Below, in pieces: positions 1 through 7,243 of a stretch of DNA of 64,000 nucleotides (the first letter of the stretch is position 1; each line of letters opens with the position of its first letter). Made by a program: the position numbers and the translations under genes. Source of the DNA: Acidobacteriota bacterium. GTDB lineage: Bacteria > Acidobacteriota > Aminicenantia > Aminicenantales > Saccharicenantaceae. The notes under the pieces were generated by a model that saw only the letters and a list, made by a program, of their open reading frames with translations, was not told where the DNA came from and did not search any database. Location of the stretch: NCBI GenBank assembly GCA_022711665.1, contig JAKLEN010000004.1, forward strand, positions 126,528 to 190,527, in the 5' to 3' direction.

Positions 1-821
1 CGGGCGTTGAACTTGCCCCCGACCGGGATGCTGCGGGTGATGTCGGAGGCGTAGCCGCTGGGCGCCTCGGCGCCGCAGTCGCAGACCAGCATCCGGCCCC
101 GGGCCAGGACATTGTCGTGGGAGTGCATGTGGAAGATCTGCCCGTTGACGGTGACGATGGGCGGGAAGGCCAGGTGGCAGCCGTAGGCCAGGGCGATGCC
201 CTCCATGGCCCCCGAGACCTGGTACTCGTAGCGCCCGGGCCGGGCCAGCTTCATGGCCGCCAGGTACATCTCGCGGCTGACGGCCACGGCCGCCTCTATA
301 TCGCCGATCTCTTCCCTGGACTTGATTAGGCGCTGATCGACCGAGGCCTTGATGAGCGCGGCCGAGGCCCTGGCTTTGAGGTCCGGCACGGGGATGCCGA
401 GGAGGCCGCTCAGGGCGATCTTGGCCTCGGCCCGGTAAGGCGGCAGGAAATGGACGGTCCGGCCCGCGGCCAGGGCCCGGCGCACGTCCTCCTCGAAAGC
501 GGCCCGGGGCCTGGTCCGGCGGACGCCGGCCTCGAGGGCCCGGTCCTTGATCTTGGGCAGCTCGCCTTCCCAGATGATGTCTTCGATGCCGATATCCGTG
601 CCGTAGATGGTGTCCGCGCCCTCGTCGGCGTCGATTATGGCCGCCAGGCCAGGCGAAGCCAGGCCGAAGTAGTACAGGAAAGAGCTGTCCTGGCGGTAGC
701 GGTAGGTGTTGGCCGGGTAGTTCATCGGAGCTTCCTCGTTGGCCAGGAAGATCATCAGGCCCGAGCCGACAGTTCTTTTCAGGAGCTTCCGCCGTTCGAT
801 GTAGGTCGCGGCTTTGAACAT
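1..821 (-). CDS. pepP: Xaa-Pro aminopeptidase (aminopeptidase P, M24B), C-terminus cut by window edge
   Basis: This enzyme removes an N-terminal residue that precedes proline and is cytoplasmic. About 273 codons are visible and the gene runs off the left edge. The N-terminal half (about residues 1-160) looks like the aminopeptidase P N domain, with the typical run around YRQDSSFLYYFGL. The creatinase-like catalytic fold begins near residue 165. Two of the five expected metal ligands are visible, Asp248 in VCDCGAE and Asp260 in SDITRSIP; the remaining His and Glu ligands lie beyond the edge. The start at 821 has an excellent GAGGAGGA ribosome site 4-5 bases upstream. A TTGACG-17-TAGAAT promoter (851-879) drives it divergently from the PurF-like gene. 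Family assignment is confident; substrate range is unknown. Confidence 0.9.
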   Translation of the reverse strand, partial: MFKAATYIERRKLLKRTVGSGLMIFLANEEAPMNYPANTYRYRQDSSFLYYFGLASPGLAAIIDADEGADTIYGTDIGIEDIIWEGELPKIKDRALEAGVRRTRPRAAFEEDVRRALAAGRTVHFLPPYRAEAKIALSGLLGIPVPDLKARASAALIKASVDQRLIKSREEIGDIEAAVAVSREMYLAAMKLARPGRYEYQVSGAMEGIALAYGCHLAFPPIVTVNGQIFHMHSHDNVLARGRMLVCDCGAEAPSGYASDITRSIPVGGKFNA

Positions 822-850
822 GTCGTCCTCCTCGGATGGTCTCTGACGGG

Positions 851-879
851 ATTCTATCCCCGGCCGGGTACTTCGTCAA
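851..879 (-). promoter_or_regulatory. sigma70-type promoter for pepP
   Basis: On the minus strand a -35 TTGACG (874-879) and a -10 TAGAAT (851-856) are separated by exactly 17 bases and sit about 30 bases before the pepP start. Its -35 lies only five bases from the -35 of the divergent promoter at 885-913, so the two polymerases would compete for one short region. Confidence 0.65.
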
Positions 880-884
880 TTTTA

Positions 885-913
885 TTGAAGAACCGCCGGG
901 CCGATGCTATTAT
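885..913 (+). promoter_or_regulatory. sigma70-type promoter for the PurF-like gene
   Basis: A -35 TTGAAG (885-890) and a -10 TATTAT (908-913) with a 17-base spacer predict a start of transcription near 920. That leaves a leader of about 20 nt before the ATG at 941, carrying the GGAGG ribosome site. Confidence 0.6.
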
Positions 914-940
914 GCCCCAGGACCCGGACAGGAGGATGCC

Positions 941-2347
941 ATGGGCGGATTATTCGGAGTCGTCGGCGTCAACGACGTCGTCGAGGATCTTTTCTACGGC
1001 ACGGATTACCATTCCCATTTGGGGACCAAGCGCGGCGGGCTGGCCGCCGGCAACGGCGCCAGCATCGTCCGCTACATCCACAACATCGAGAACGCCCAGT
1101 TCCGGTCCAAGTTCGGCGAGGACGTCGGCAAGCTCCACGGCAACCGCGGCATCGGCGTCATCAGCGATTACGAGGACCAGCCGCTCCTGATCCGGTCGCA
1201 TCTCGGGAACTACGCCATCGCCACGGTCGGGGTCATCAAGAACATCGACGACCTCGTCGCCCGGGCCTTCCGGGGCAAGTGCCTGCACTTCTCCGAGATG
1301 CGCGGCGGCGAGATCAACCCGACCGAGCTCGTGGCGGCCATGATCAACCGCGAGGATACGTTCGAGGACGGCATCCGGGCCGTCTGGGAGTTCATCCGCG
1401 GCTCCTCGTCCCTCCTGATCCTGACCGACGGGGCCATCCTGGCCGCCCGCGACAAGCTCGGCCGGACGCCCCTGATCCTGGGGAAAAAGCCCGGCTCGTT
1501 CGCCGTGTCCATGGAGACCTGCGCCTTCCCCAACCTGGATTACGAGATCGACCGTTGCCTCGGGCCGGGCGAGATCGTCAGGATCACCGCCGATGGCGTC
1601 GAGACGCTCATGCCGGCCCGGGACAAGCTCCAGATCTGCTCGTTCCTCTGGGTCTACTACGGCTATCCGGCTTCGAGCTACGAAGGCATCAACGTCGAGA
1701 CAGTCCGCAACCGCTGCGGCGCGTATCTGGCCAGGAACGACGACGTCAAGATCGACCTGGTGGCCGGCATCCCGGATTCGGGCATCGGCCACGGCCTGGG
1801 CTACGCGGCCGAGGCCGGCATCCCCTTCCGGCGGCCCTTCGTCAAGTACACGCCGACCTGGGCCCGCAGCTTCATGCCCCAGCACCAGGACATCCGCGAC
1901 CAGGTGGCCCGGATGAAGCTCATTCCCATCCACGAGATCATCCGTGGGCACAAGCTCCTGTTCTGCGAGGATTCGATCGTCCGCGGCACCCAGCTCAAGG
2001 ACACCATCCAGCGCCTCTACGCCTCCGGGGCCGTCGAGGTCCACATGCGTCCGGCCTGTCCGCCCCTGGCCTACGGCTGCAAATACCTCAACTTCTCCCG
2101 GTCGCGCACCGAGCTCGATCTCGCCGCCCGCAAAGCCGTCGCCGCGCTCGAGGGGCCGGAGCTCAAGGATCTCAGGGACTACACCCGGGCCGACTCCGAC
2201 CGGTACCGGGCGATGGTCGACTGGATCGCCCGGACCCTGAGCCTGACCACGCTCCGCTACCAGCGGCTCGAGGACCTGGTCTCGGCCATCGGCCTGCCCA
2301 AGAGCAAGCTCTGCACGTACTGCTGGGACGGCGTCGCGGTCGAATGA
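941..2347 (+). CDS. PurF-like phosphoribosyltransferase with degenerate glutaminase domain
   Basis: The 468-residue protein is colinear with amidophosphoribosyltransferase, the first enzyme of purine synthesis. The PRPP loop EDSIVRGTQ (343-351) is intact. Four cysteines at 233, 380, 458 and 461 match in position and spacing the Fe-S ligands of the Bacillus-type enzyme. The N-terminal class II amidotransferase domain is different: the chain starts MGGLFGV where active PurF has a catalytic Cys after processing, and the usual HNG oxyanion motif reads TVG around residue 95. It therefore probably cannot hydrolyse glutamine. The start at 941 is chosen because GGAGG lies five bases upstream and the protein aligns from there; an upstream in-frame ATG at 836 would precede the promoter. 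It could use free ammonia or have moved to another role. I infer a paralogue rather than the housekeeping PurF. Confidence 0.85.
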   Translation: MGGLFGVVGVNDVVEDLFYGTDYHSHLGTKRGGLAAGNGASIVRYIHNIENAQFRSKFGEDVGKLHGNRGIGVISDYEDQPLLIRSHLGNYAIATVGVIKNIDDLVARAFRGKCLHFSEMRGGEINPTELVAAMINREDTFEDGIRAVWEFIRGSSSLLILTDGAILAARDKLGRTPLILGKKPGSFAVSMETCAFPNLDYEIDRCLGPGEIVRITADGVETLMPARDKLQICSFLWVYYGYPASSYEGINVETVRNRCGAYLARNDDVKIDLVAGIPDSGIGHGLGYAAEAGIPFRRPFVKYTPTWARSFMPQHQDIRDQVARMKLIPIHEIIRGHKLLFCEDSIVRGTQLKDTIQRLYASGAVEVHMRPACPPLAYGCKYLNFSRSRTELDLAARKAVAALEGPELKDLRDYTRADSDRYRAMVDWIARTLSLTTLRYQRLEDLVSAIGLPKSKLCTYCWDGVAVE

Positions 2348-2356
2348 GCACGCGGC

Positions 2357-3052
2357 TCAGTTGACGACAGTCAGGATGCGCGTCCAGCGGGCCTTCGGGA
2401 CGAAACTCAGGAATTTCTTCAGCCGGTCGCGGACGCCCGTCTTCAGATAGGCGCCGCGCTCGGCGTCATAGGAAAAATAGATGACCCAAGGCTTGCCTTT
2501 GATATTGGCCAGGGGCACGAATCCCCAAGCCCGGCTGTCCAGCGAATCATCCCGGTTGTCCCCCATGACGAAGAGGCTCCCCGGCGGGACGGTGATGGGC
2601 CCGAAATTATCGCCGACGGCTGTGCCGTAGTCATAGACTTCGTCCTTCGACCGGGCCTCATCGTTCTTGTGGATCTTGTAGGGCTCGTCCACCTCCCGGT
2701 CGTTGACATAGAGCCGCCTGGTCCTGATCTCGACCTTGTCGCCCTCGAGGCCGATGACCCGCTTGACAAAGTCCTTGGTCAGGTCTCCCGGCCACTTGAA
2801 AACGACAATATCCTTTCTTCGAATCGCCTTGTTCGGCAGAAAAAGGCCCTCGAAAAACGAAGCTGGCTTGGCATAGGCCATTTTGTTGACCAGGAGGAAA
2901 TCACCGACCAGGAGCTTTGGGATCATCGAGCCGGTCGGAATCTGGAAGGCTTGGACGACGAACGTCATGACGAAGAAAACGAAGACGGCCGTCTCGGCGA
3001 TGAGCTCGAAGTATTCCCGGAACAGGCCCTTGTCTTTCTTTTTCATGTCCAT
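2357..3052 (-). CDS. lepB: signal peptidase I
   Basis: A 231-residue membrane-bound serine protease that cleaves Sec/Tat signal peptides on the outer face of the inner membrane. A short charged N-terminus is followed by one membrane segment (about residues 13-36). The nucleophile Ser lies in PTGSMIPKLLVGD, the general-base Lys in DFVKRVIG, and the box E motif MGDNRDDSLDSRAWG is present. The reading frame is open up to 3214, but that extension runs into the upstream tRNA gene and precedes the promoter at 3090-3118. The ATG at 3052, with AAGAAAG upstream, is therefore preferred; ATG at 3046 is the alternative. The gene ends 10 bp from the convergent PurF-like gene. Confidence 0.93.
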   Translation of the reverse strand: MDMKKKDKGLFREYFELIAETAVFVFFVMTFVVQAFQIPTGSMIPKLLVGDFLLVNKMAYAKPASFFEGLFLPNKAIRRKDIVVFKWPGDLTKDFVKRVIGLEGDKVEIRTRRLYVNDREVDEPYKIHKNDEARSKDEVYDYGTAVGDNFGPITVPPGSLFVMGDNRDDSLDSRAWGFVPLANIKGKPWVIYFSYDAERGAYLKTGVRDRLKKFLSFVPKARWTRILTVVN

Positions 3053-3089
3053 GTGCCGCTTTCTTGGAAACATGACGACAGGCGGCTTC

Positions 3090-3118
3090 AATATAGCCGA
3101 TCGAAAATAGAATCTCAA
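3090..3118 (-). promoter_or_regulatory. promoter for lepB
   Basis: A minus-strand -35 TTGAGA (3113-3118), 17-base spacer and -10 TATATT (3090-3095) predict transcription from about 3083, giving a 30-nt leader to the ATG at 3052. A GC hairpin (arms GACGAGGC and GCCTCGTC) lies between this promoter and the tRNA and may limit read-through from the tRNA. Confidence 0.6.
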
Positions 3119-3187
3119 TCGTTCCTTGACCGAAAGCGGACGACGAGGCCGGAGCCTCGTCCTTATGGGGGAATCAAAGATTTCGGT

Positions 3188-3264
<77 letters not shown>

Positions 3265-3275
3265 ATACGGGCATC

Positions 3276-3303
3276 ATTATAACAAAATCGCCGGGCTTGT
3301 CAA
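3276..3303 (-). promoter_or_regulatory. promoter for tRNA-fMet
   Basis: A consensus TTGACA (3298-3303), 16-base spacer and consensus TATAAT (3276-3281) on the minus strand. The predicted start is about five bases before the mature tRNA 5' end. It is back-to-back with the ychF promoter at 3310-3338. Confidence 0.8.
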
Positions 3304-3309
3304 CGCTTC

Positions 3310-3338
3310 TTGAAGGCCGTCAACCGATAGGCTATAAT
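3310..3338 (+). promoter_or_regulatory. promoter for ychF
   Basis: TTGAAG (3310-3315), a 17-base spacer and TATAAT (3333-3338) predict a start near 3345 and a leader of about 40 nt to the TTG start codon of ychF. Confidence 0.75.
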
Positions 3339-3384
3339 ATTTTCTCTTTTTCTTCGCCCGGTCATCCCCCGAAGGAAGATTAGA

Positions 3385-4467
3385 TTGAAGATCTGCATCG
3401 TCGGTTTGCCGCAGTCGGGCAAGAGCGCGCTCTTCTCCGCCCTGACGGGCGGCTCCGTGGAGACCGCCGCGGCCAAGGGCGCCGATCCCGTGGCCGTGGT
3501 CAAGGTCCCCGATCCGCGGCTGGAGAAGCTGGCCGCCATCTTCGAGCCCAAGAAGAAGACCGCCGCGTCCGTCGAATTCACCGAGCTCCAGGGAATCTCC
3601 GGCGGCGACCCGAAACAGGCCTCTTTCAGCGAGCAGTTCCTGGGCAAGCTCCGGACGGCCGACGCCCTCCTGGCCGTCGTCCGCTCGTTCCGCGATCCGG
3701 CCGTGGCCCACCCGCTCGACTCGATAAACGCCCGTCGCGACCTTTCCGTCCTGGAGACGGAGTTCCTGCTGAGCGACCTGGCCATCGTCGAGAACCGGAT
3801 CGAGCGCCTGCGTAAGCAGGTGGCCGCCAAGAAGAGCGACCACGACGTCCGCGAGCTGGCCGCCCTCGAGAAGTGCAAGCCCGCCCTGGAAGCCGAAACG
3901 CCCCTGCGCGAGATCGATCTCACCGACGACGAGGAAGGCCTTCTGCGGGGCTTCCGCTTCCTGACCGGGAAGCCGCTCATCATCGTCGTTAACCTGGACG
4001 AGGAGGAGATCCGCCGCGAGGCCGAGGTCCTGGCCGCCTTCGCCGATCGGGCCTCCCGCCCCGGCACGGCGGCCGTCGGGTTCTCGGCCCGGCTCGAAAG
4101 CGAGATCCGCCAGCTCCCCGACCAGGACGCCGCCGGCTTCCGATCGGATTTCGGCATCGGCGGCTCGCCCCTGGACCGCCTGATCGCCACGGCCTACCGC
4201 ATGATGGGCCTGATCTCCTTCTTCACGGTCGGCGGCGACGAGGTCAAGGCCTGGACGATCCGCGAGGGAACGGCGGCCGCCCGTGCCGCCGGCGTCATCC
4301 ACTCCGACATCGAGCGGGGCTTTATCCGGGCCGAAGTCGTTTCCTACGAACGGTTCATCACCCGGGGCGATATCGCCGGCTGCCGGACCGACGGCTCCCT
4401 GCGCCTCGAAGGCAAGAGCTATCCCGTCCGGGACGGCGACATCATCAATTTCCGTTTCGCAGTTTGA
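3385..4467 (+). CDS. ychF: YchF/OLA1-type P-loop ATPase (Obg-related)
   Basis: A 360-residue soluble nucleotide hydrolase of the Obg-HflX superfamily that associates with ribosomes. The P-loop GLPQSGKSA is at residues 8-16. In place of the GTP-specifying NKxD motif it has VNLDEEE, like the NVDE of ATP-preferring YchF. A TGS domain occupies about the last 85 residues (FFTVGGDEVKAWTIREG... to RDGDIINFRF). The start is TTG at 3385, with GGAAG about 8 bases upstream and the conserved KICIVGLP strand immediately after. It is monocistronic by context: its own promoter lies upstream and the nuo promoter downstream. The overall similarity to E. coli YchF is moderate, so a lineage-specific branch is possible. 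Confidence 0.85.
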   Translation: MKICIVGLPQSGKSALFSALTGGSVETAAAKGADPVAVVKVPDPRLEKLAAIFEPKKKTAASVEFTELQGISGGDPKQASFSEQFLGKLRTADALLAVVRSFRDPAVAHPLDSINARRDLSVLETEFLLSDLAIVENRIERLRKQVAAKKSDHDVRELAALEKCKPALEAETPLREIDLTDDEEGLLRGFRFLTGKPLIIVVNLDEEEIRREAEVLAAFADRASRPGTAAVGFSARLESEIRQLPDQDAAGFRSDFGIGGSPLDRLIATAYRMMGLISFFTVGGDEVKAWTIREGTAAARAAGVIHSDIERGFIRAEVVSYERFITRGDIAGCRTDGSLRLEGKSYPVRDGDIINFRFAV

Positions 4468-4504
4468 GCGGCCCCCCCCCCGGATGCCCTATCCCCTTTC
4501 CGGC

Positions 4505-4533
4505 TTGACTTTGGCCGGCCGGCAAAGTAAATA
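4505..4533 (+). promoter_or_regulatory. nuoJKLMN promoter with an overlapping palindrome
   Basis: TTGACT (4505-4510), a 17-base spacer and TAAATA (4528-4533) lie about 20 bases before nuoJ. The spacer is filled by a symmetrical sequence at 4508-4528: ACTTTG and CAAAGT arms around a GGCCGGCC core. A dimeric repressor binding there would block polymerase. A C10 run at 4472-4481 follows ychF. The promoter is seen directly; the operator is inferred. Confidence 0.55.
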
Positions 4534-4552
4534 GAGGCGGAAACGAAATCCC

Positions 4553-5053
4553 ATGACCCTGGCCGTGTTCGTCGTCCTGTCCGCAGTCTGCGTGGCCGCC
4601 GTTGCGGCCATGATCCTGTCCAGGAACCCGGCCGATAACGCCCTGTTCCTGGTGGTCGCCTTCGCCGCGCTGGGCGGCTTGTTCGGTCTCCTCGATTCGC
4701 CTTTCGCGGCCGTGGCCCAGGTCCTGGTTTATGCCGGGGCGATCATGGTCCTGTTCCTGTTCGCCGTCATGATGTTCGACCTTCGCCGGCTGGAGCCCCG
4801 GTCCCGAAAGCGGGTACGCCTCGGCCTCGCGTCGGCCCTGGCCGCGCTGCTGCTGGCCGAGCTGGCCCTGGCCGGGATCCGGATCTCGGGCCTGGCCGGG
4901 CCGGCCTGGCGTTCGGCCGAGGCCCGCGACATGGCCCGCCTCGGCCGGCTGCTCTTCACGGACTATCTCTACCCTCTCGAGATCTCGGCCCTGTTGCTCA
5001 TGGCGGCCATCGCGGGGGCCCTGGCCTTGGCCGGCCGGAAGGACGCCGGATGA
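4553..5053 (+). CDS. nuoJ: NADH-quinone oxidoreductase subunit J
   Basis: This 166-residue inner-membrane subunit lies in the proximal proton-pumping region of respiratory complex I. Five hydrophobic segments are visible; the third (FAAVAQVLVYAGAIMVLFLF) is the characteristic NuoJ/ND6 helix. It is the first gene of a compact operon and its stop overlaps the nuoK start by four bases (ATGA). No nuoA-I gene lies upstream: the preceding gene is ychF. Confidence 0.93.
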   Translation: MTLAVFVVLSAVCVAAVAAMILSRNPADNALFLVVAFAALGGLFGLLDSPFAAVAQVLVYAGAIMVLFLFAVMMFDLRRLEPRSRKRVRLGLASALAALLLAELALAGIRISGLAGPAWRSAEARDMARLGRLLFTDYLYPLEISALLLMAAIAGALALAGRKDAG

Positions 5054-5352
5054 TCCCGCCCCTGGCCTTCTTCGTCCTGGCGGCCGTCCTCTTCGTCCTG
5101 GGCGTCGTCGCCTTCTTTGTCAAGAAAGACCTGCTGACCCAGTTCATGGCCGTCGAGGTCATGCTCAACGCAGGCAACCTGGCCTTCCTGGCCTTGACCG
5201 CGGGCCCGGGCCGGGCCAATGCCCAGGCGATCGTGCTCTTCGTCATCGCCGTGGCCGCGGCCGAGGCCGTCGTCGGGCTGTCCGTCATCGTCCTGGTCTT
5301 CCGACGGCGGAAGTCTATCCGGACCGACGAGCTCAGGGACCTCAAGGGCTGA
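5050..5352 (+). CDS. nuoK: NADH-quinone oxidoreductase subunit K
   Basis: A 100-residue protein with three membrane helices, the normal size for NuoK/ND4L. The second helix carries the conserved acidic residue in FMAVEVMLNAGNLAFL and the third has another in AVAAAEAVVGL; both are part of the proton path. It overlaps nuoJ by 4 nt, and nuoL starts one base after its stop codon, so translation is probably coupled. Confidence 0.95.
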   Translation: MIPPLAFFVLAAVLFVLGVVAFFVKKDLLTQFMAVEVMLNAGNLAFLALTAGPGRANAQAIVLFVIAVAAAEAVVGLSVIVLVFRRRKSIRTDELRDLKG

Positions 5353-5353
5353 C

Positions 5354-7243
5354 ATGGACCGGCTCTTTTGGCTCGTGCCTCTCGTTCCCGGGGCCAGCGC
5401 CCTCCTCCTGATGCTCTTCGGCCGCCGCTACTCCCGCCGGGCCGCGGCCTGGCAGGCCTGCGGCGCGGTCCTGGTTTCCTTCGTCCTGGCCGCGGCCGCG
5501 TTCGCCCGGCTGGCCGGAGGCCAGGCGGCCCTGGAGAAGGTCCTCCCGGTCTGGATCTCGGCCGGCTCCTTCGAGGCCTCGTTCTCCCTCGCCTTCGACC
5601 GGCTGGCCGCGGTCATGGCCCTGGTCGTCACCGGCGTCGGCTCCCTCGTCCACGTTTATTCGACCTCTTACATGGCCGATGACAAGGCGCCCACCCGCTA
5701 CTTCGCCTTCCTGAACCTCTTCACGTTCTTTATGCTGGTCCTGGTCCTGGCCTCGGACATCGTCCTGATGTTCGTCGGCTGGGAGGGCGTCGGTCTCTGC
5801 TCCTATCTGCTCATCGGGTTCTGGTTCGACCGCCCGGCGGCGGCCAGGGCCGGCCTGAAGGCCTTCGTCGTCAACCGCGTCGGCGACGCGGCTTTCCTGG
5901 TCGGCCTGCTCGTCCTGCTGACCCAGGTTGGCAGTTCCTCTTTTGCGGCCATCAACGGCGCGGCCCGCGACGGACGGCTCTCGGCCGGCCTGGCCACGCT
6001 GGCCGCGATCCTCCTCTTTGCCGGGGCCACGGGGAAGTCGGCCCAGATCCCGCTCCATGTCTGGCTGCCGGACGCCATGGAAGGTCCGACCCCGGTCTCG
6101 GCCCTCATCCACGCCGCGACCATGGTCACGGCCGGCGTCTACCTGGTCTGCCGCCTGAACGGGCTCTTCGCCGCCTCGCCCGCGGCCTCCGCCGTCGTCG
6201 CCTGGGTCGGCGCGGTCACGGCCGCGGCCGCGGCCGCCCTGGCCCTCGTTCAGAACGACATCAAGCGGGTCCTGGCCTATTCGACCATCTCGCAGATCGG
6301 CTACATGTTCATCGGCTGCGGCGTCGGGGCCACGGCCGCCGGCCTGTTCCACCTGACGACGCATGCTTTCTTCAAGAGCCTGCTGTTCCTGGCCGCGGGC
6401 AGCGTCATCCACGCCCTCGGCGGCGAGCAGGACATGCGGCGCATGGGCGGCCTGCGGCGGCGCCTGCCGCTGACCTTCCCCGCCTTCCTGGTCGGCGCCC
6501 TGGCCATTTCGGGAGTGCCTTTTCTCTCCGGGTTCTTCTCCAAGGACGCCATCCTGACGAGCGCCTTCGCCGGCGGACATTACGTCATTTACGGCCTCGG
6601 CCTGGCCGCCGCCGTGCTTACCGCTTTCTATATGTTCCGGCTGGTCTACCTGACCTTTTACGGCCCGGCCCGGATGGAGCCGGAGGCCGGACTCCACATT
6701 CACGAATCCCCCAGGGCCATGACCGTGCCCCTGATCATCCTGGCGGTCCTGGCCGCCGTCTCGGGCCTGGTCGGGCTCCGGGTCCTGCCGGGCGAGCCGG
6801 CCGACCTGTTCGGCCGCTTCCTCGAACAGGTCCTGCCCCGGACCGGCCGCTATCCGGCGCCGCCGACCGAGATCGCCCTGATCCTGGCGGCGACCGCGTC
6901 GGCCCTCCTCGGCATCGGCCTGGCTTTCCTCTTCTACCGCAGGTCGCCGGGGCTGCCGGCCCGCCTGGCCGGCCGTTTCCCCGGGGCCTATCGCCTCCTC
7001 GTCAACGGGTATTACGTCGACGCGGCCTATGACGCGGTCGTGGTCCGGCCTCTCGTCAAGGGCGCCGGCTGGACCTACAGGAATCTCGACCTGCGGCTGA
7101 TCGACGGCGCGCTCAACGGCTCGGCCGCCGGCGCGGACCTGGCCGGCCGGGGGCTGAGCGCGGTCCAGAGCGGCCTTGTCCGGGACTACGCCCTGGCTTT
7201 CCTGCTGGGGACCGTCATCTTCCTGGGGGTCGTGCTGCTATGA
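5354..7243 (+). CDS. nuoL: NADH-quinone oxidoreductase subunit L
   Basis: The distal antiporter-like subunit of complex I, 629 residues with about 15-16 membrane segments. The N-terminal signature (MFVGWEGVGLCSYLLIGFWF) and the antiporter core (GKSAQIPLHVWLPDAMEGPT followed by VSALIHAATMV) carry the Glu, Lys and His residues of the proton channel. The C-terminal lateral-helix region runs from about residue 480. The ATG at 5354 is chosen because it directly follows nuoK; an in-frame upstream start at 5219 lies inside nuoK. The stop overlaps nuoM by four bases. Confidence 0.95.
   Translation: MDRLFWLVPLVPGASALLLMLFGRRYSRRAAAWQACGAVLVSFVLAAAAFARLAGGQAALEKVLPVWISAGSFEASFSLAFDRLAAVMALVVTGVGSLVHVYSTSYMADDKAPTRYFAFLNLFTFFMLVLVLASDIVLMFVGWEGVGLCSYLLIGFWFDRPAAARAGLKAFVVNRVGDAAFLVGLLVLLTQVGSSSFAAINGAARDGRLSAGLATLAAILLFAGATGKSAQIPLHVWLPDAMEGPTPVSALIHAATMVTAGVYLVCRLNGLFAASPAASAVVAWVGAVTAAAAAALALVQNDIKRVLAYSTISQIGYMFIGCGVGATAAGLFHLTTHAFFKSLLFLAAGSVIHALGGEQDMRRMGGLRRRLPLTFPAFLVGALAISGVPFLSGFFSKDAILTSAFAGGHYVIYGLGLAAAVLTAFYMFRLVYLTFYGPARMEPEAGLHIHESPRAMTVPLIILAVLAAVSGLVGLRVLPGEPADLFGRFLEQVLPRTGRYPAPPTEIALILAATASALLGIGLAFLFYRRSPGLPARLAGRFPGAYRLLVNGYYVDAAYDAVVVRPLVKGAGWTYRNLDLRLIDGALNGSAAGADLAGRGLSAVQSGLVRDYALAFLLGTVIFLGVVLL

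Noticed and set aside
4472-4481. Run of ten C residues after ychF
   Set aside because: Possible phase-variation tract or sequencing artefact, but it lies outside any gene and before the nuo promoter, so no role is claimed.
5342-6703. A long antisense frame in nuoL, and a similar one in nuoM (7186-8958)
   Set aside because: Polar Asp/Gly/Gln/Arg-rich translations opposite membrane-protein genes; not real genes.
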